Source: Nostoc sp. GT001 (lineage in GTDB: Bacteria > Cyanobacteriota > Cyanobacteriia > Cyanobacteriales > Nostocaceae). Taken from it: a stretch of DNA of 36,722 nt. Both the position numbers and the translations under genes were made by a program. Shown here one piece after another: positions 17,891 through 27,145 of this stretch (its first letter is position 1; each line of letters starts with the position of its first letter). The stretch lies in NCBI RefSeq assembly GCF_030382115.1, contig NZ_JAUDRJ010000003.1, positions 6,525,047-6,561,768 of the forward strand, written 5' to 3'. The notes under the pieces are model-generated. The model was not told the DNA's origin. It was given only the letters and a program-made list of their open reading frames with translations, and ran no database searches.

Positions 17891-18070
17891 ATGACTCCAA
17901 AACACACCAAAATTAAATTTCCTCTTTGGCAGTATCTGAACCAGCCCTTATTTAGTAGCGATACTAAATTAGTATTGAATCCCCAACGCTTTGTATTGAT
18001 CTGGCGTCTGCAACTTTTAGAACGTTGCTGGACTAAAGCATGTGACGCCAAAGGACCTCAACAGCATTAG
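17891..18070 (+). CDS. Small basic, aromatic-rich hypothetical protein (59 aa)
   Basis: ATG 17891 to TAG 18068-18070 encodes 59 residues: MTPKHTKIKFPLWQYLNQPL, then LVLNPQRFVLIWRLQLLERCW. The PLWQYLNQPLF and LNPQRF blocks look like those of a small conserved cyanobacterial protein I recall only vaguely, and it is rich in Trp, Leu and basic residues. It converges on the symporter gene, whose stop lies 41 bases away. There is no Shine-Dalgarno sequence before the ATG. Function unknown. Confidence 0.5.
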   Translation: MTPKHTKIKFPLWQYLNQPLFSSDTKLVLNPQRFVLIWRLQLLERCWTKACDAKGPQQH

Positions 18071-18110
18071 ATATTTGACAAGCTGCTGAACTCAAATAAA
18101 AGCTGGCAAA

Positions 18111-19403
18111 CTAAGCCTCGTCTACAGAACGTGGCTTTTTGCCGTCAAGTAGAGCGCTAACAGTCATATCTCCCATAACATTAATCGCGGTACGGCAGCG
18201 ATCCAAAAACCAGTCTACAGTAACTAGCAAAGCGATGTACTGGGTAGGTAAGCCGACAGAAGTGAACACCAGTGTCATCGTTACCAGTCCCGCATTGGGA
18301 ATATTTGCCGCACCTACCGATGCAAAAATCGAGGTAAGGATGACAATTAACTGCTGTGTCAGACTCAAATGTTGCCCAATTAGTTGGGAAATATACAACG
18401 CAGACATTGCTTCATAGAGGGCAGTACCATCATTATTAAAATTTGCCCCAACTAATGCCCCCAAGGCAGCAGAAGATTCCCTTAAACCGACTTTTGTTTG
18501 CAAAACCTCAAAGGTTATGGGCATTGCTGCCGCAGAGGAAGAAGTTGAGAAAGCTGTCAAAAACGCATCAGAACCACCAGCTAGGAATTTTAGCGGGTGT
18601 ACCCAAGAACCAAATTTTACTCTGATCAGGTAGTAGCAAGCCTGCAATACCAGTGCTAATAATACGGCGACGATAAATGCACCTAAAGATTTAAATGGGG
18701 CAAAGCCCTGCATCGCAATAGTTTTAGCCACAATCCCAAAGACTGCGAACGGCACTAAAGCAATTACCCAGTTGAGGATGCGGACTACCGCTTCAAATAA
18801 AATTCCGATGACATCCTCTATCGGCTGGAATCCATTCTTCCCTTGGGCGATTTGTTCAGATTTTAAGCCCCGCAGGACGATGCCAAAACTTAGGGCAATC
18901 ACAATCAGCTGGATGACATTATTATCAACCAATGGCTTGAGGACAGCTTCGGGTACAGCATCTTTGAGTATTCCCCAAGGATCGAGACTCTGAGCAGTTA
19001 TTGCCGTACTTATTGAGGTGTTTACATTGCCCCAAGTCCCCGGACGCAGTACATTGGCTACGAACAGTCCCACCAAAATAGCTACGGTAGTGTTAGTTAA
19101 AAGTAACACTGCCAACCGCCGTCCGGCTGTACCAGGGATATTGGTAGTCATCAAAGTATGCAGCACCGCTACCAGAATTAGGGGTGTAGCCAAGGCGCGG
19201 AGAGCCTTTAGTACCAATTCAGCCGGAATTGCTAAATTGTTGATTAAGGCGGCGTTGCTAGGATTGGGATTCCCTGCACCAAGGGTAATTCCGACGCTGA
19301 CCGCTGCTACTAAGGCGATGAGAATTTGCAACGTGAGAGGGATACGCTGCCACCAAGGGCTAGCTTTGGTTTCAGGCGAAGTAGTTCTCTCTGTTTGACT
19401 CAT
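18111..19403 (-). CDS. Dicarboxylate/amino acid:cation symporter (DAACS/GltP family)
   Basis: A 430-residue membrane protein with about eight hydrophobic segments. It contains the two family hallmarks: the serine-rich re-entrant loop motif AFSTSSSAAAMPITFEVL and, after it, GANFNNDGTALYEAMSALY, which is the NMDGT-like substrate and sodium binding motif with Asn for Met. The family imports glutamate, aspartate or C4-dicarboxylates with sodium or protons; the exact substrate cannot be read here. The start ATG is at 19401-19403 and the N-terminal 20 residues are polar and cytoplasmic. It is monocistronic and diverges from dnaE. Confidence 0.93.
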   Translation of the reverse strand: MSQTERTTSPETKASPWWQRIPLTLQILIALVAAVSVGITLGAGNPNPSNAALINNLAIPAELVLKALRALATPLILVAVLHTLMTTNIPGTAGRRLAVLLLTNTTVAILVGLFVANVLRPGTWGNVNTSISTAITAQSLDPWGILKDAVPEAVLKPLVDNNVIQLIVIALSFGIVLRGLKSEQIAQGKNGFQPIEDVIGILFEAVVRILNWVIALVPFAVFGIVAKTIAMQGFAPFKSLGAFIVAVLLALVLQACYYLIRVKFGSWVHPLKFLAGGSDAFLTAFSTSSSAAAMPITFEVLQTKVGLRESSAALGALVGANFNNDGTALYEAMSALYISQLIGQHLSLTQQLIVILTSIFASVGAANIPNAGLVTMTLVFTSVGLPTQYIALLVTVDWFLDRCRTAINVMGDMTVSALLDGKKPRSVDEA

Positions 19404-19596
19404 TGGCTAGGTACTGTTTAACTGCTGTAACTATTAAAACAACACTAATGATAGTGATAATTCCCGAAAAAGAACAGCTTTAATTTTGGTTAAAAACTGT
19501 TAATCTAAGATTCCGTTGCTTTGCAAAATCTGCCTCGAAAGGGTATACCACAAGGTAGGCCCCTAGAGATATCTTGGCTTGTGGTTGGAGATGCTT

Positions 19597-22227
19597 ATGT
19601 CTTTTGTGCCTTTACATATTCACAGTGACTACAGTCTACTTGATGGGGCAAGTCAGCTACCAGAGTTGGTAGATCGAGCGATCGCACTGGGAATGAAAGC
19701 GATCGCTCTTACCGATCATGGTGTCATGTATGGAGCCGTTGAACTAATAAAAATCTGCCGTAGTCAAAATATTAAGCCGATTATCGGCAATGAAATGTAT
19801 GTAATTAATGGCGATATTGAAAAACAAGAACGCCGCCCGAAATATCATCAAGTTGTTTTAGCTAAAAATACCAAAGGTTACAAAAATTTAGTAAAATTAA
19901 CTACAATTTCTCACCTTCAAGGTGTTCAAGGCAAAGGAATTTTTTCTCGTCCTTGTATTAATAAAGATTTACTAAAACAATACCATGAAGGCTTGATTGT
20001 CACCAGCGCTTGTTTGGGTGGAGAAGTTCCCCAAGCCATTCTTAGTAATAGACCAGATGCAGCCCGGAAAGTTGCTCAGTGGTATAAAGATGTATTTGGT
20101 GATGATTATTATCTAGAAATTCAAGACCACGGCTCCCAAGAAGACCGAATTGTGAATGTTGAAATAGTTAAAATTGCTAGGGAGTTAGGCATTAAAATTA
20201 TTGCGACTAATGATTCACATTTTATTTCTTGTTTCGACGTTGAAGCCCACGACGCTTTGCTATGTATCCAAACGGGCAAATTAATTATTGAAGATAAGCG
20301 GATGCGTTATAGCGGCACAGAGTATCTCAAATCTGGTGAAGAGATGCGGCAGTTATTTCGCGACCATTTGCCGGATGATGTAATTGCCGAAGCGATCGCA
20401 ACTACGGAAGAAGTCGCTGATAAAGTCGAGCCTTACCATATCATGGGTGAGCCTCAGATTCCTACACCTCCCATTCCCTCTGGTCATACTGCTGACACTT
20501 ACGCCGAAGATGTTGCATGGAACGGACTTTTAGAACGCTTAAATCGCAAATCTCGCCAGGAAGTTGATTCCGTCTATAAAGAAAGATTGGAATACGAACT
20601 GAAAATGATTCAGCAGATGGGTTTTTCCAAATACTTTTTAGTTGTTTGGGACTACATCAAATTTGCTAGAGATAATAATATTCCTGTAGGGCCAGGTCGG
20701 GGTTCGGCGGCTGGTTCATTAGTCGCTTATGCGATGCGAATTACTAATATTGATCCTGTACATCATGGGTTACTATTCGAGCGTTTCTTGAACCCAGAAC
20801 GGAAATCCATGCCTGATATTGATACGGATTTCTGTATTGAACAACGGGATAAAGTTATTGATTATGTCACTGAGAAATACGGCGCAGATAGAGTTGCTCA
20901 AATTATTACTTTTAACCGCCTAACTTCTAAAGCAGTTTTGAAAGATGTCGCCAGAGTATTAAATATTCCCTATGGGGAAGCTGACAAAATGGCGAAAATG
21001 ATTCCTGTGGTACGCGGGAAACCAACGAAACTCAAGGTAATGGTTTCCGATAAAACTCCAGAACCAGAGTTTAAAGATAAATATGATAAAGAACCCCATG
21101 TTCGCCATTGGCTTGATATGGCAATGCGAATTGAAGGAACTAACAAAACTTTTGGTGTTCATGCAGCAGGTGTGGTAATTTCTGCCGATCCACTTGATGA
21201 AATTGTCCCGCTACAGAAGAATAATGACGGTTCTGTAATTACCCAATATTTCATGGAAGACTTGGAATCAATGGGTTTGTTGAAAATGGATTTTCTGGGT
21301 TTGCGGAACCTGACGCTGATTCAAAAAACTGTAGATTTGATTCAAGAAACGAGAGGATATCGGGTTGATCCTGATGAAATTCCTCGCCAAGAAAGAAAAG
21401 CCCAGAGGATATTAGCTAAAGGTGAACATAGCAGTTTACCTAAAGATGTCCAAAAAACTTATGAGTTATTAGAAGCAGGTGAGTTAGAAGGAATATTTCA
21501 ATTAGAATCTTCTGGTATGCGTCAGATCGTGCGAGATTTGAAACCTTCTAATATAGAAGATATTTCTTCAATTTTGGCACTTTATCGACCGGGCCCATTA
21601 GATGCGGGACTGATACCTAAATTTATTAACCGCAAACATGGTCGAGAAAAAATTGATTATCAACACCAAGTTCTGGAACCAATATTAGACGAAACCTATG
21701 GAATTATGGTCTATCAAGAGCAAATCATGAAAATTGCTCAGGATATGGCTGGATATTCTTTAGGACAAGCTGACTTGCTGCGTCGGGCGATGGGTAAAAA
21801 GAAAGTTTCGGAGATGCAAAAGCAGCGAGAAAAATTCGTGGATGGCGCAGCGAAAAATGGTGTTCAGAAAAAAGTTGCGGATGAATTATTTGAGCAAATG
21901 TTGAAGTTTGCTGAATATTGTTTAAGTTATGACACGGAAATATTGACAGTAGAATATGGATTAATGCCGATTGGAGAAATTGTCGAAAAAGGCATTGAAT
22001 GCAGTGTGTACAGCATTGATAATAATGGAAATATTTACACGCAACCTGTAGCACAATGGCACGATCGCGGTGAACAAGAGGTATTTGAATATTGTTTGGA
22101 AGATGGTTCAATAATTCGGGCGACAAAAGACCATAAATTTATGACTGTTGATGGTCAAATGTTGCCAATTGATGAAATATTTGAACGGGAATTGGATTTG
22201 ATGCGGGTAGAGGGTTTACCGAATTGA
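19597..22227 (+). CDS. dnaE: DnaE-N: N-terminal half of DNA polymerase III alpha with N-intein
   Basis: An 876-residue protein: an N-extein of 774 residues with the PHP domain ([20 protein letters not shown]) and the polymerase catalytic block ([17 protein letters not shown]), then a 102-residue N-intein that starts at Cys775 ([15 protein letters not shown]) and ends VEGLPN. In cyanobacteria this half and a separately encoded DnaE-C are joined by protein trans-splicing to give the replicative polymerase. The intein is nearly identical to the fast Npu DnaE N-intein. ATG 19597 is chosen over the upstream TTG 19579 and ATG 19591 because GGAG lies six bases before it and it gives the known N-terminus. 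The C-half is not in this window. Confidence 0.97.
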   Translation: MSFVPLHIHSDYSLLDGASQLPELVDRAIALGMKAIALTDHGVMYGAVELIKICRSQNIKPIIGNEMYVINGDIEKQERRPKYHQVVLAKNTKGYKNLVKLTTISHLQGVQGKGIFSRPCINKDLLKQYHEGLIVTSACLGGEVPQAILSNRPDAARKVAQWYKDVFGDDYYLEIQDHGSQEDRIVNVEIVKIARELGIKIIATNDSHFISCFDVEAHDALLCIQTGKLIIEDKRMRYSGTEYLKSGEEMRQLFRDHLPDDVIAEAIATTEEVADKVEPYHIMGEPQIPTPPIPSGHTADTYAEDVAWNGLLERLNRKSRQEVDSVYKERLEYELKMIQQMGFSKYFLVVWDYIKFARDNNIPVGPGRGSAAGSLVAYAMRITNIDPVHHGLLFERFLNPERKSMPDIDTDFCIEQRDKVIDYVTEKYGADRVAQIITFNRLTSKAVLKDVARVLNIPYGEADKMAKMIPVVRGKPTKLKVMVSDKTPEPEFKDKYDKEPHVRHWLDMAMRIEGTNKTFGVHAAGVVISADPLDEIVPLQKNNDGSVITQYFMEDLESMGLLKMDFLGLRNLTLIQKTVDLIQETRGYRVDPDEIPRQERKAQRILAKGEHSSLPKDVQKTYELLEAGELEGIFQLESSGMRQIVRDLKPSNIEDISSILALYRPGPLDAGLIPKFINRKHGREKIDYQHQVLEPILDETYGIMVYQEQIMKIAQDMAGYSLGQADLLRRAMGKKKVSEMQKQREKFVDGAAKNGVQKKVADELFEQMLKFAEYCLSYDTEILTVEYGLMPIGEIVEKGIECSVYSIDNNGNIYTQPVAQWHDRGEQEVFEYCLEDGSIIRATKDHKFMTVDGQMLPIDEIFERELDLMRVEGLPN

Positions 22228-22383
22228 GATGAGGGGTATTAGTTTTAACTATTGTGGGGTGGAAACCGCGTAAAATTAAAGAAGATGCGCCAATAATACC
22301 AGGGTTTGATGGGTTTTAGTTGGTGGCATCCCGCTAACCAAATTCATTGGTTTAGCAACCAAACCGCCAGTTTAGCAACCAAA
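22228..22383. repeat. Region after dnaE with a 20-bp tandem repeat
   Basis: TTTAGCAACCAAACCGCCAG occurs twice in tandem (22351-22370 and 22371-22390), leading into the REPIN-like element. The preceding 120 bases hold no full gene; a short frame reading WKPRKIKEDAPIIPGFDGF up to a stop at about 22319 may be a gene remnant or chance. Confidence 0.6.
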
Positions 22384-22528
22384 CCGCCAGGGAATAGAAT
22401 TCCCTGTCTAATGGTGCAAGTCCTCTAGAAGAGGACTAGAAAAAACTTGGTTTAATTATTCACTAGTTTCACATAGTCGTCTTCAGATGACTTTAGCTTT
22501 CAGACAGGGAATTTCATTCCCTGGCTGG
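22384..22528. repeat. REPIN-like inverted repeat pair next to the transposase gene
   Basis: Two arms of about 54 bases (22384-22437 and 22475-22528) are in inverted orientation around a 37-base centre. Each arm holds two hairpins: CAGGGAAT-(3)-ATTCCCTG and AGTCCTCT/AGAGGACT (left) or AGTCGTCT/GATGACTT (right). The arms agree over ACAGGGAATT, ATTCCCTGGC and AGTC-TCTTC with small indels. Paired inverted REP sequences of this kind are called REPINs and are mobilised by RAYT transposases. Confidence 0.75.
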
Positions 22529-22640
22529 CTGCTGGCTGCTGCCTTCTGGCTGGCTTACGGACACTGCTAATATGATAATTTTTTCCAGCAATATGGGAAA
22601 CATAAATGTATGTAAATAAATACAAAATTTAAAAAATATT

Positions 22641-23051
22641 ATGTCTCTGTGGCGACTTTATTATCATATTGTTTGGGCAACAAAAAAACGCCAACCTCTA
22701 ATTACCTCCGATAAAGAAACTGAGCTTTATAATTACATCATTAATAAATCCAATAGTTTAAATTGTAGACTCCATGCCATTGGAGGTATTGAAGACCACA
22801 TACATTTAGTAGTATCTATCCCGCCGACAATAGCGATTGCAGAGTTTGTGAAAAAAATTAAAGTAAGTAGTTCTCACCATTTCAATCACAATCTTTACCC
22901 TACATCAGAAAAATTTACTTGGCAAGAAGGATATGGTATATTTTCTTTGGGCAGTAAGCAACTTGAGCAAGCTGTTATATATGTTCAAAATCAAAAAATA
23001 CATCATCTTGAAGGCACAGTAAATTCCCATTTAGAAAAAGCAGGCGCATAA
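22641..23051 (+). mobile_element. tnpA: IS200/IS605-type TnpA (Y1 transposase; RAYT candidate)
   Basis: A 136-residue HUH single-strand transposase: MSLWRLYYHIVWATKKRQP at the N-terminus, the metal-binding HUH motif HIHLVVSIP (His53, His55), WQEGYGIFSLG, and the catalytic tyrosine Tyr114 (AVIYVQNQK). The length is normal for TnpA, so the gene looks intact. No tnpB accompanies it. The REPIN-like pair lies 112 bases upstream, which argues for a REP-associated transposase rather than an ordinary insertion sequence. The 130 bases after it hold no supported gene. Confidence 0.88.
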
Positions 23052-23182
23052 CCAAGAAAAAGAAACTGCTAATATCTACGGGCAACTCAAAGCTGATTAA
23101 TTTAATCAATTTGCACCCAGAGAAAAAAGTAAGCGGAGAAAAACTAAAATAACTGATTTAGGTTTTGGTGAAGTAAAGAGCG

Positions 23183-24916
23183 TCATTTTGAATTTTGAAT
23201 TGTTAATTGCGGTTTTCCCCAAAGTATGGTTTCCTGCTTGTAAATGGCAATTCCCGGTTTTGCTCCTTTGGGTTTGTAGACGTGTTTTGGCTGAGTGTAA
23301 ACTACTGGCACTTGATCGCTTTGACGGGCGCGACTGTAGTATGCAGCAAGATTAGCTACAAATTGCAAATCACCTTCTTCTGCAACAGCACCCGGTTCTA
23401 AACGTAGTAATACATGACTTCCTGGAATTTCTTGAGCGTGGAACCAGATGTCATAATCCCCTGCTACACGGAAGGTCAATTGGTCATTCTGGCGATTGTT
23501 ACGACCGATTAATACTTCAAAGCCACTGGGGGTAAAGTAACGATGAAAGTTGGTGCTGGGGGGTTCATTGGCACTGCGGCTGCGATATTCTGGATCTTCC
23601 AGATACTTTTGCCCAATCAACTCTTCACGGATTTCTTCTAAAGCTCGCAAATCTTCTGCTGTTTGGTAATTATCTATTTGGCTTATCGCAGCTTCTACTT
23701 GCTCTAAATAATCAATTTCTGTCTGCACTTCCAATAGTAGCGGTTCCACAGCAGCACGAGCGCGTTTGAGCTTTTGGTGCTGTTTGTAAAGACTTTGGGC
23801 ATTTTGGACGGCATTTTTATCTGGCTGAAGTGCGATCGCAATTGGCAAATTTGTCTCAAAATCAGCAAGGATAATTTCTTTCATCCCCGGTTCCCAGTTT
23901 TGCAAATGAGCCATCAATAAATCAGCTTTCTGTCGATACTCATCGGCTTGATCTGATTGCTGCAAGCGCGTCTGAAAGGTTTGAGCTTTATTCCGTAATT
24001 TCGTCAGAATATTATTTAATTTCTGACTCAACTGATGGCGCAATTGAGAAAATAACTGTTGGTCAATTTGGTTACTGTAGTATCGGTTAAGTAACTCCTG
24101 GATATTTTTGACCTTTTCAACTGCACCCCAACCCATTACGGTGTAACCATCTTTTGTCCAAGCGGGTTGAAATTCTTTGGAATCTAGTGCTTGCAGCCAT
24201 TCTTGCCAACGCTCAAACAACCGTCCCCAGTCGTCGGGGTTGAGAGTATCGGTAGATGTTTCTGGCGCGATATTTGCTTCTAGCAGCATTAACTCCACTA
24301 GTGCAGCACTTAAGCCACTATAACTTTTGAGCAATTGCCGCTTGATTGCTCCTGGGACTAAACTTACCCGTTCTTGCCAACGTTCTTGAGATTCGCCCAA
24401 ACTGGGGACAGTTCCAGTCAGTTTCGGTGGGGTTTCATAAGGTTGTCCGGTTTGGATGGGACGGACACTAGATTGTTGCTGACTGACTTGATGGGCGGCG
24501 GTGATAATTATATTGTTAGCGTCGGTGAGAATAACGTTGCTATACTTGCCCATGATTTCTGCATAGACATGATACAGGGCGCTTTCTCCGGGACGACGAG
24601 CAAATTGCAAATCAATAACCCGCTCCCAAGGAGCGATCGCTTCAATCGCCACCAGTGCTAAACCACCCAATTGGTGTATTAATTGTTGACTAAAGGTAAA
24701 GGTATCTGGCGATCGCGGTGGCGGATCACCAATACAAATATGGGCAGCTTGGGGATGCCAAGAAATCTGTAGCCAATCTCGCTGTTGTAGGGTGCGTAAT
24801 GCCATCACAATCGTGTAGCGATCGCGCTGGTAAACCTGTTCTAAGCGTGATGGTAGCCAGTTAGCGCGGATTTCGCTACAAGCAGCTGTGAGAGTGGTAA
24901 AGTCAACTGGTTGCAA
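23183..24916 (-). CDS. NFACT family RNA-binding protein (RqcH/Rqc2-like)
   Basis: A 577-residue protein with an NFACT-N domain (about 1-240, including MGKYSNVILTD), a coiled-coil middle (about 290-440, with QLFSQLRHQLSQKLNNIL and LKRARAAVEPLL) and a C-terminal NFACT-R domain with DYDIWFHAQEIPGSHVLLRL and YKPKGAKPGIAIY. Bacterial RqcH binds stalled 50S subunits carrying peptidyl-tRNA and adds alanine tails that mark the chain for degradation. The start is TTG at 24914-24916; an in-frame stop lies 12 bases upstream and no ATG fits. Older databases call it fibronectin-binding protein. The usual DR motif of NFACT-N appears here as ER (APWERVIDL). Confidence 0.88.
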   Translation of the reverse strand: MQPVDFTTLTAACSEIRANWLPSRLEQVYQRDRYTIVMALRTLQQRDWLQISWHPQAAHICIGDPPPRSPDTFTFSQQLIHQLGGLALVAIEAIAPWERVIDLQFARRPGESALYHVYAEIMGKYSNVILTDANNIIITAAHQVSQQQSSVRPIQTGQPYETPPKLTGTVPSLGESQERWQERVSLVPGAIKRQLLKSYSGLSAALVELMLLEANIAPETSTDTLNPDDWGRLFERWQEWLQALDSKEFQPAWTKDGYTVMGWGAVEKVKNIQELLNRYYSNQIDQQLFSQLRHQLSQKLNNILTKLRNKAQTFQTRLQQSDQADEYRQKADLLMAHLQNWEPGMKEIILADFETNLPIAIALQPDKNAVQNAQSLYKQHQKLKRARAAVEPLLLEVQTEIDYLEQVEAAISQIDNYQTAEDLRALEEIREELIGQKYLEDPEYRSRSANEPPSTNFHRYFTPSGFEVLIGRNNRQNDQLTFRVAGDYDIWFHAQEIPGSHVLLRLEPGAVAEEGDLQFVANLAAYYSRARQSDQVPVVYTQPKHVYKPKGAKPGIAIYKQETILWGKPQLTIQNSK

Positions 24917-25304
24917 AGCGATTAGTTTTTAACATTCAAATGGTAGCGATCGCTATGCTTTTATTTTTGTTTAGTTAAAGCATAACAGACCTCAACTATC
25001 ATAGCGGTTACTTGGTTTGGTGATAGCTGCGAATCAAAAAACGCAGAGTTCTATCATGAGATAGACTTCTACGTTGAGGTGACAAGTTACTTTTTTATAC
25101 AGTTTGTGTTTGGTGTTGAGTTTTCCAAGCTCAGGCGATGCCTACGGCGGGCTTCTCTACGAGAGGCTACGCCAACGCCTACGCTGCCAAAGTTAAACCC
25201 AAAATCTTATCCGAGTTACTCACGCATCATTATCTGTTACGCAAGAGAATTATTTAGCAACCAAAACTGGTTTTAACTGGCTTTTTTGCTGTTGAGTCCA
25301 CTAG
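24917..25304. other. Intergenic region with an interspersed repeat
   Basis: About 390 bases without a supported gene. It holds promoter space for the NFACT gene, the repeat at 25133-25187 and otherwise AT-rich sequence. A 65-codon open frame across the repeat has no recognisable product and is rejected. Confidence 0.5.
25133..25187. repeat. Interspersed palindromic repeat with CTTCTCTACGAGAGGC core
   Basis: GGCGATGCCTACGG, GGGCTTCTCTACGAGAGGCT and ACGCCAACGCC together form a GC-rich palindromic repeat. A second copy lies reversed at 31106-31141, and a partial one (GCGATGCCTACGGC) at 14687-14700. Confidence 0.7.
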
Positions 25305-26567
25305 TTATTTTGCTGTTGACGCTATTGGTTGTGGCTGCAACAATTGGGTGTAAAGTTCACTCAGCTGATTTGCTACACCATCCCAGCTAAATTTATTTTC
25401 GACGCGCTTTCTACCAGCTTTACCCAATTCATCTCGCCATTCTGGATTTAAGAGAATTCGGTCTATGGCAGACGCAAAGCTATCTACATCTTGTGGTGGA
25501 GCCAATAAACCAGTTTCTTCATTAACTACAGTAAACTGAAGTCCGCCGACATCACTTGCTACCACTGGTGTACCGCTTGCCATAGCTTCAATCGCCACTA
25601 GTCCAAAGGGTTCATAATGACTGGGAACAACACAAACATCAGCAGCTGCGTAATAAGTTGGTAGAATCTCTTGACTCAGACGACCAGCAAAGATAGTAAA
25701 GTCGCTCATTCCCAATTCGTTGACGATTTGCTCAATGCGATCGCGCTCTATCCCGTCACTGTTACCTGGAGTGCTACCACCACCAATAATTAGCTGGGGA
25801 TTGTTGGAATCGCGTAGCCCAGACTGGTTTACTGCCCGCACCAAGGTTTCTATACCTTTGCGTTGGTCAAAACGCCCTACATACAACACAACTTTGGCTT
25901 CTTTGCCAATTCTCAATTCCGCCCTAGCTGCTTCTCGTGCAATCGAACCAAAGCGCTGAATATCTGTACCACAGGGAATGATGTCGATACTGCCTTTTGT
26001 GGAAACTAGCGATCGCATATGTTGCTGTTCTTGTGGACTTGTCGCTACAATTCGCTCTGCTTTTTCCAACACATCTTTTTCCACGGCTAATCGCTTATTA
26101 GCAATCAAAGGAATATCTTCTACAGTGTTGTACTTGACTGCTCCTAAGGAGTGGTAGGTGTGAACCTGTTTACTCTTTTGGATTTCCTTTAACTTCATGC
26201 CCACCCAACCAGAGAGCCAATAGTTAGTGTGAACCAATTGGTATGTAATGTCATTTTCTACTTGAAATTGGAGGAGATTATCCACAAATTCTTGCAGATA
26301 TTCAAAAATCTCATCTCGCGGCACAAACTCAAGAGGGCCAGCTTTTAAACGAATAGTTCGACAATTGTCGCTATGTTCAACAATCGAGTCTTGCTTCAGA
26401 CTCACCTTGCGGGTAAACATATCAACTTGCCATCCTAGCTGTGCTAGTGCTTTGCCCACCTGGCGTACATAAACATTTTGTCCTCCAGCTTCTTCTTTGC
26501 CTATTTCAACCGCCGGATCTCCGTGGACTGAAATCAAGGCGATACGTTTTTCGGTGGTAGAGTTCAT
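25305..26567 (-). CDS. GT4 glycosyltransferase, probable minimal sucrose-phosphate synthase
   Basis: A 420-residue retaining glycosyltransferase with two Rossmann halves. The N-terminal half has ALISVHGDPAVEIGKEEAGG and QNVYVRQVGKALAQLGW, the pattern of sucrose-phosphate and related synthases. The C-terminal half has VVLYVGRFDQRKGIETLVRA and the EX7E nucleotide-sugar site (SHYEPFGLVAIEAMASGTP). The length matches the minimal synthase units of Anabaena-type sucrose-phosphate synthases, which lack a phosphatase domain; they make sucrose-6-phosphate from a nucleotide-glucose and fructose-6-phosphate. Substrate specificity is inferred from similarity by eye; another GT4 activity is possible. ATG start, monocistronic. 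Confidence 0.85.
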   Translation of the reverse strand: MNSTTEKRIALISVHGDPAVEIGKEEAGGQNVYVRQVGKALAQLGWQVDMFTRKVSLKQDSIVEHSDNCRTIRLKAGPLEFVPRDEIFEYLQEFVDNLLQFQVENDITYQLVHTNYWLSGWVGMKLKEIQKSKQVHTYHSLGAVKYNTVEDIPLIANKRLAVEKDVLEKAERIVATSPQEQQHMRSLVSTKGSIDIIPCGTDIQRFGSIAREAARAELRIGKEAKVVLYVGRFDQRKGIETLVRAVNQSGLRDSNNPQLIIGGGSTPGNSDGIERDRIEQIVNELGMSDFTIFAGRLSQEILPTYYAAADVCVVPSHYEPFGLVAIEAMASGTPVVASDVGGLQFTVVNEETGLLAPPQDVDSFASAIDRILLNPEWRDELGKAGRKRVENKFSWDGVANQLSELYTQLLQPQPIASTAK

Positions 26568-26884
26568 AGTTTGTGTGTTGCTGATTTTGACAAAGATTGA
26601 TTACGATATGTCTAATTTTTTTACATCCTCTGCCAGAAGTATACTTTTAGATTAAACATTACAACTATTTTCAGGTAAATAGACCACCCCCTAGGGGCAA
26701 AGCATTGCTATGCCCTTACGACAGATGTGGTTCAAATACATGAAAACTGCAAATACAAATAGATTAAATACAAATATTGAATTTGCTCTCCACCCAGAGA
26801 CTCAAATCTCCGACTTCTGTCTTCTGTGAGGATACAGCGAATAAGGGGTCTGACCCCCTAACCGATTTCAGAACAGCAACAGCG
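26568..26884. other. Intergenic region with REP-like palindromes
   Basis: About 317 bases. It includes an imperfect palindrome at about 26691-26721 (CTAGGGGCAAAGCATTGCTA then TGCCCTTACG) of a type common in Nostoc, and AGGGGTCTGACCCCCT at 26844-26859 just beyond the truncated MFS gene. No gene seen. Confidence 0.5.
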
Positions 26885-27133
26885 TTAGGAAAAAATTAAT
26901 TTTTTCTTGTTGATTTTATCGCCCAAGGGGATTAAAAAAAGCCCAAAACCGTAACCAACTTGCGTCAGCACAGAGATGCTACCCGCTTCGCCTTCACTGA
27001 CTCGAAAAGATGATGCAATATCTTTGAGGATTGGCTGATTATAATAAACATTAGCAACACAGACACCAGATGCGATCGCCATAGTCACTACCTGGACTTT
27101 AGTTAATCCGCTACTTGAGATTTGTTTTTCCAT
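26885..27133 (-). pseudogene. MFS transporter, N-terminal fragment (82 aa)
   Basis: The frame encodes TKVQVVTMAIASGVCVANVY, YNQPILKDIASSFRVSEGEA, then GYGFGLFLIPLGDKINKKKL and stops. This is transmembrane helices 1 and 2 plus the conserved GD..(R/K)kk loop of a major-facilitator transporter, a family of about 400 residues. The rest is missing: beyond the stop at 26885-26887 comes palindromic repeat sequence, not more transporter. It lies 12 bases downstream of the Uma2 gene on the same strand. The fragment is too short to transport anything. Confidence 0.8.
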
Positions 27134-27145
27134 TCCACCTCAAAT

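Noticed and set aside
21725..22126. 133-codon minus-strand frame in dnaE
   Set aside because: Antisense to the end of the extein and the intein, which are unambiguous.
25079..25276. 65-codon plus-strand frame upstream of the glycosyltransferase gene's 3' end
   Set aside because: It runs through an interspersed repeat (25133-25187); its RRASLREATPTPT-like content is repeat-derived.
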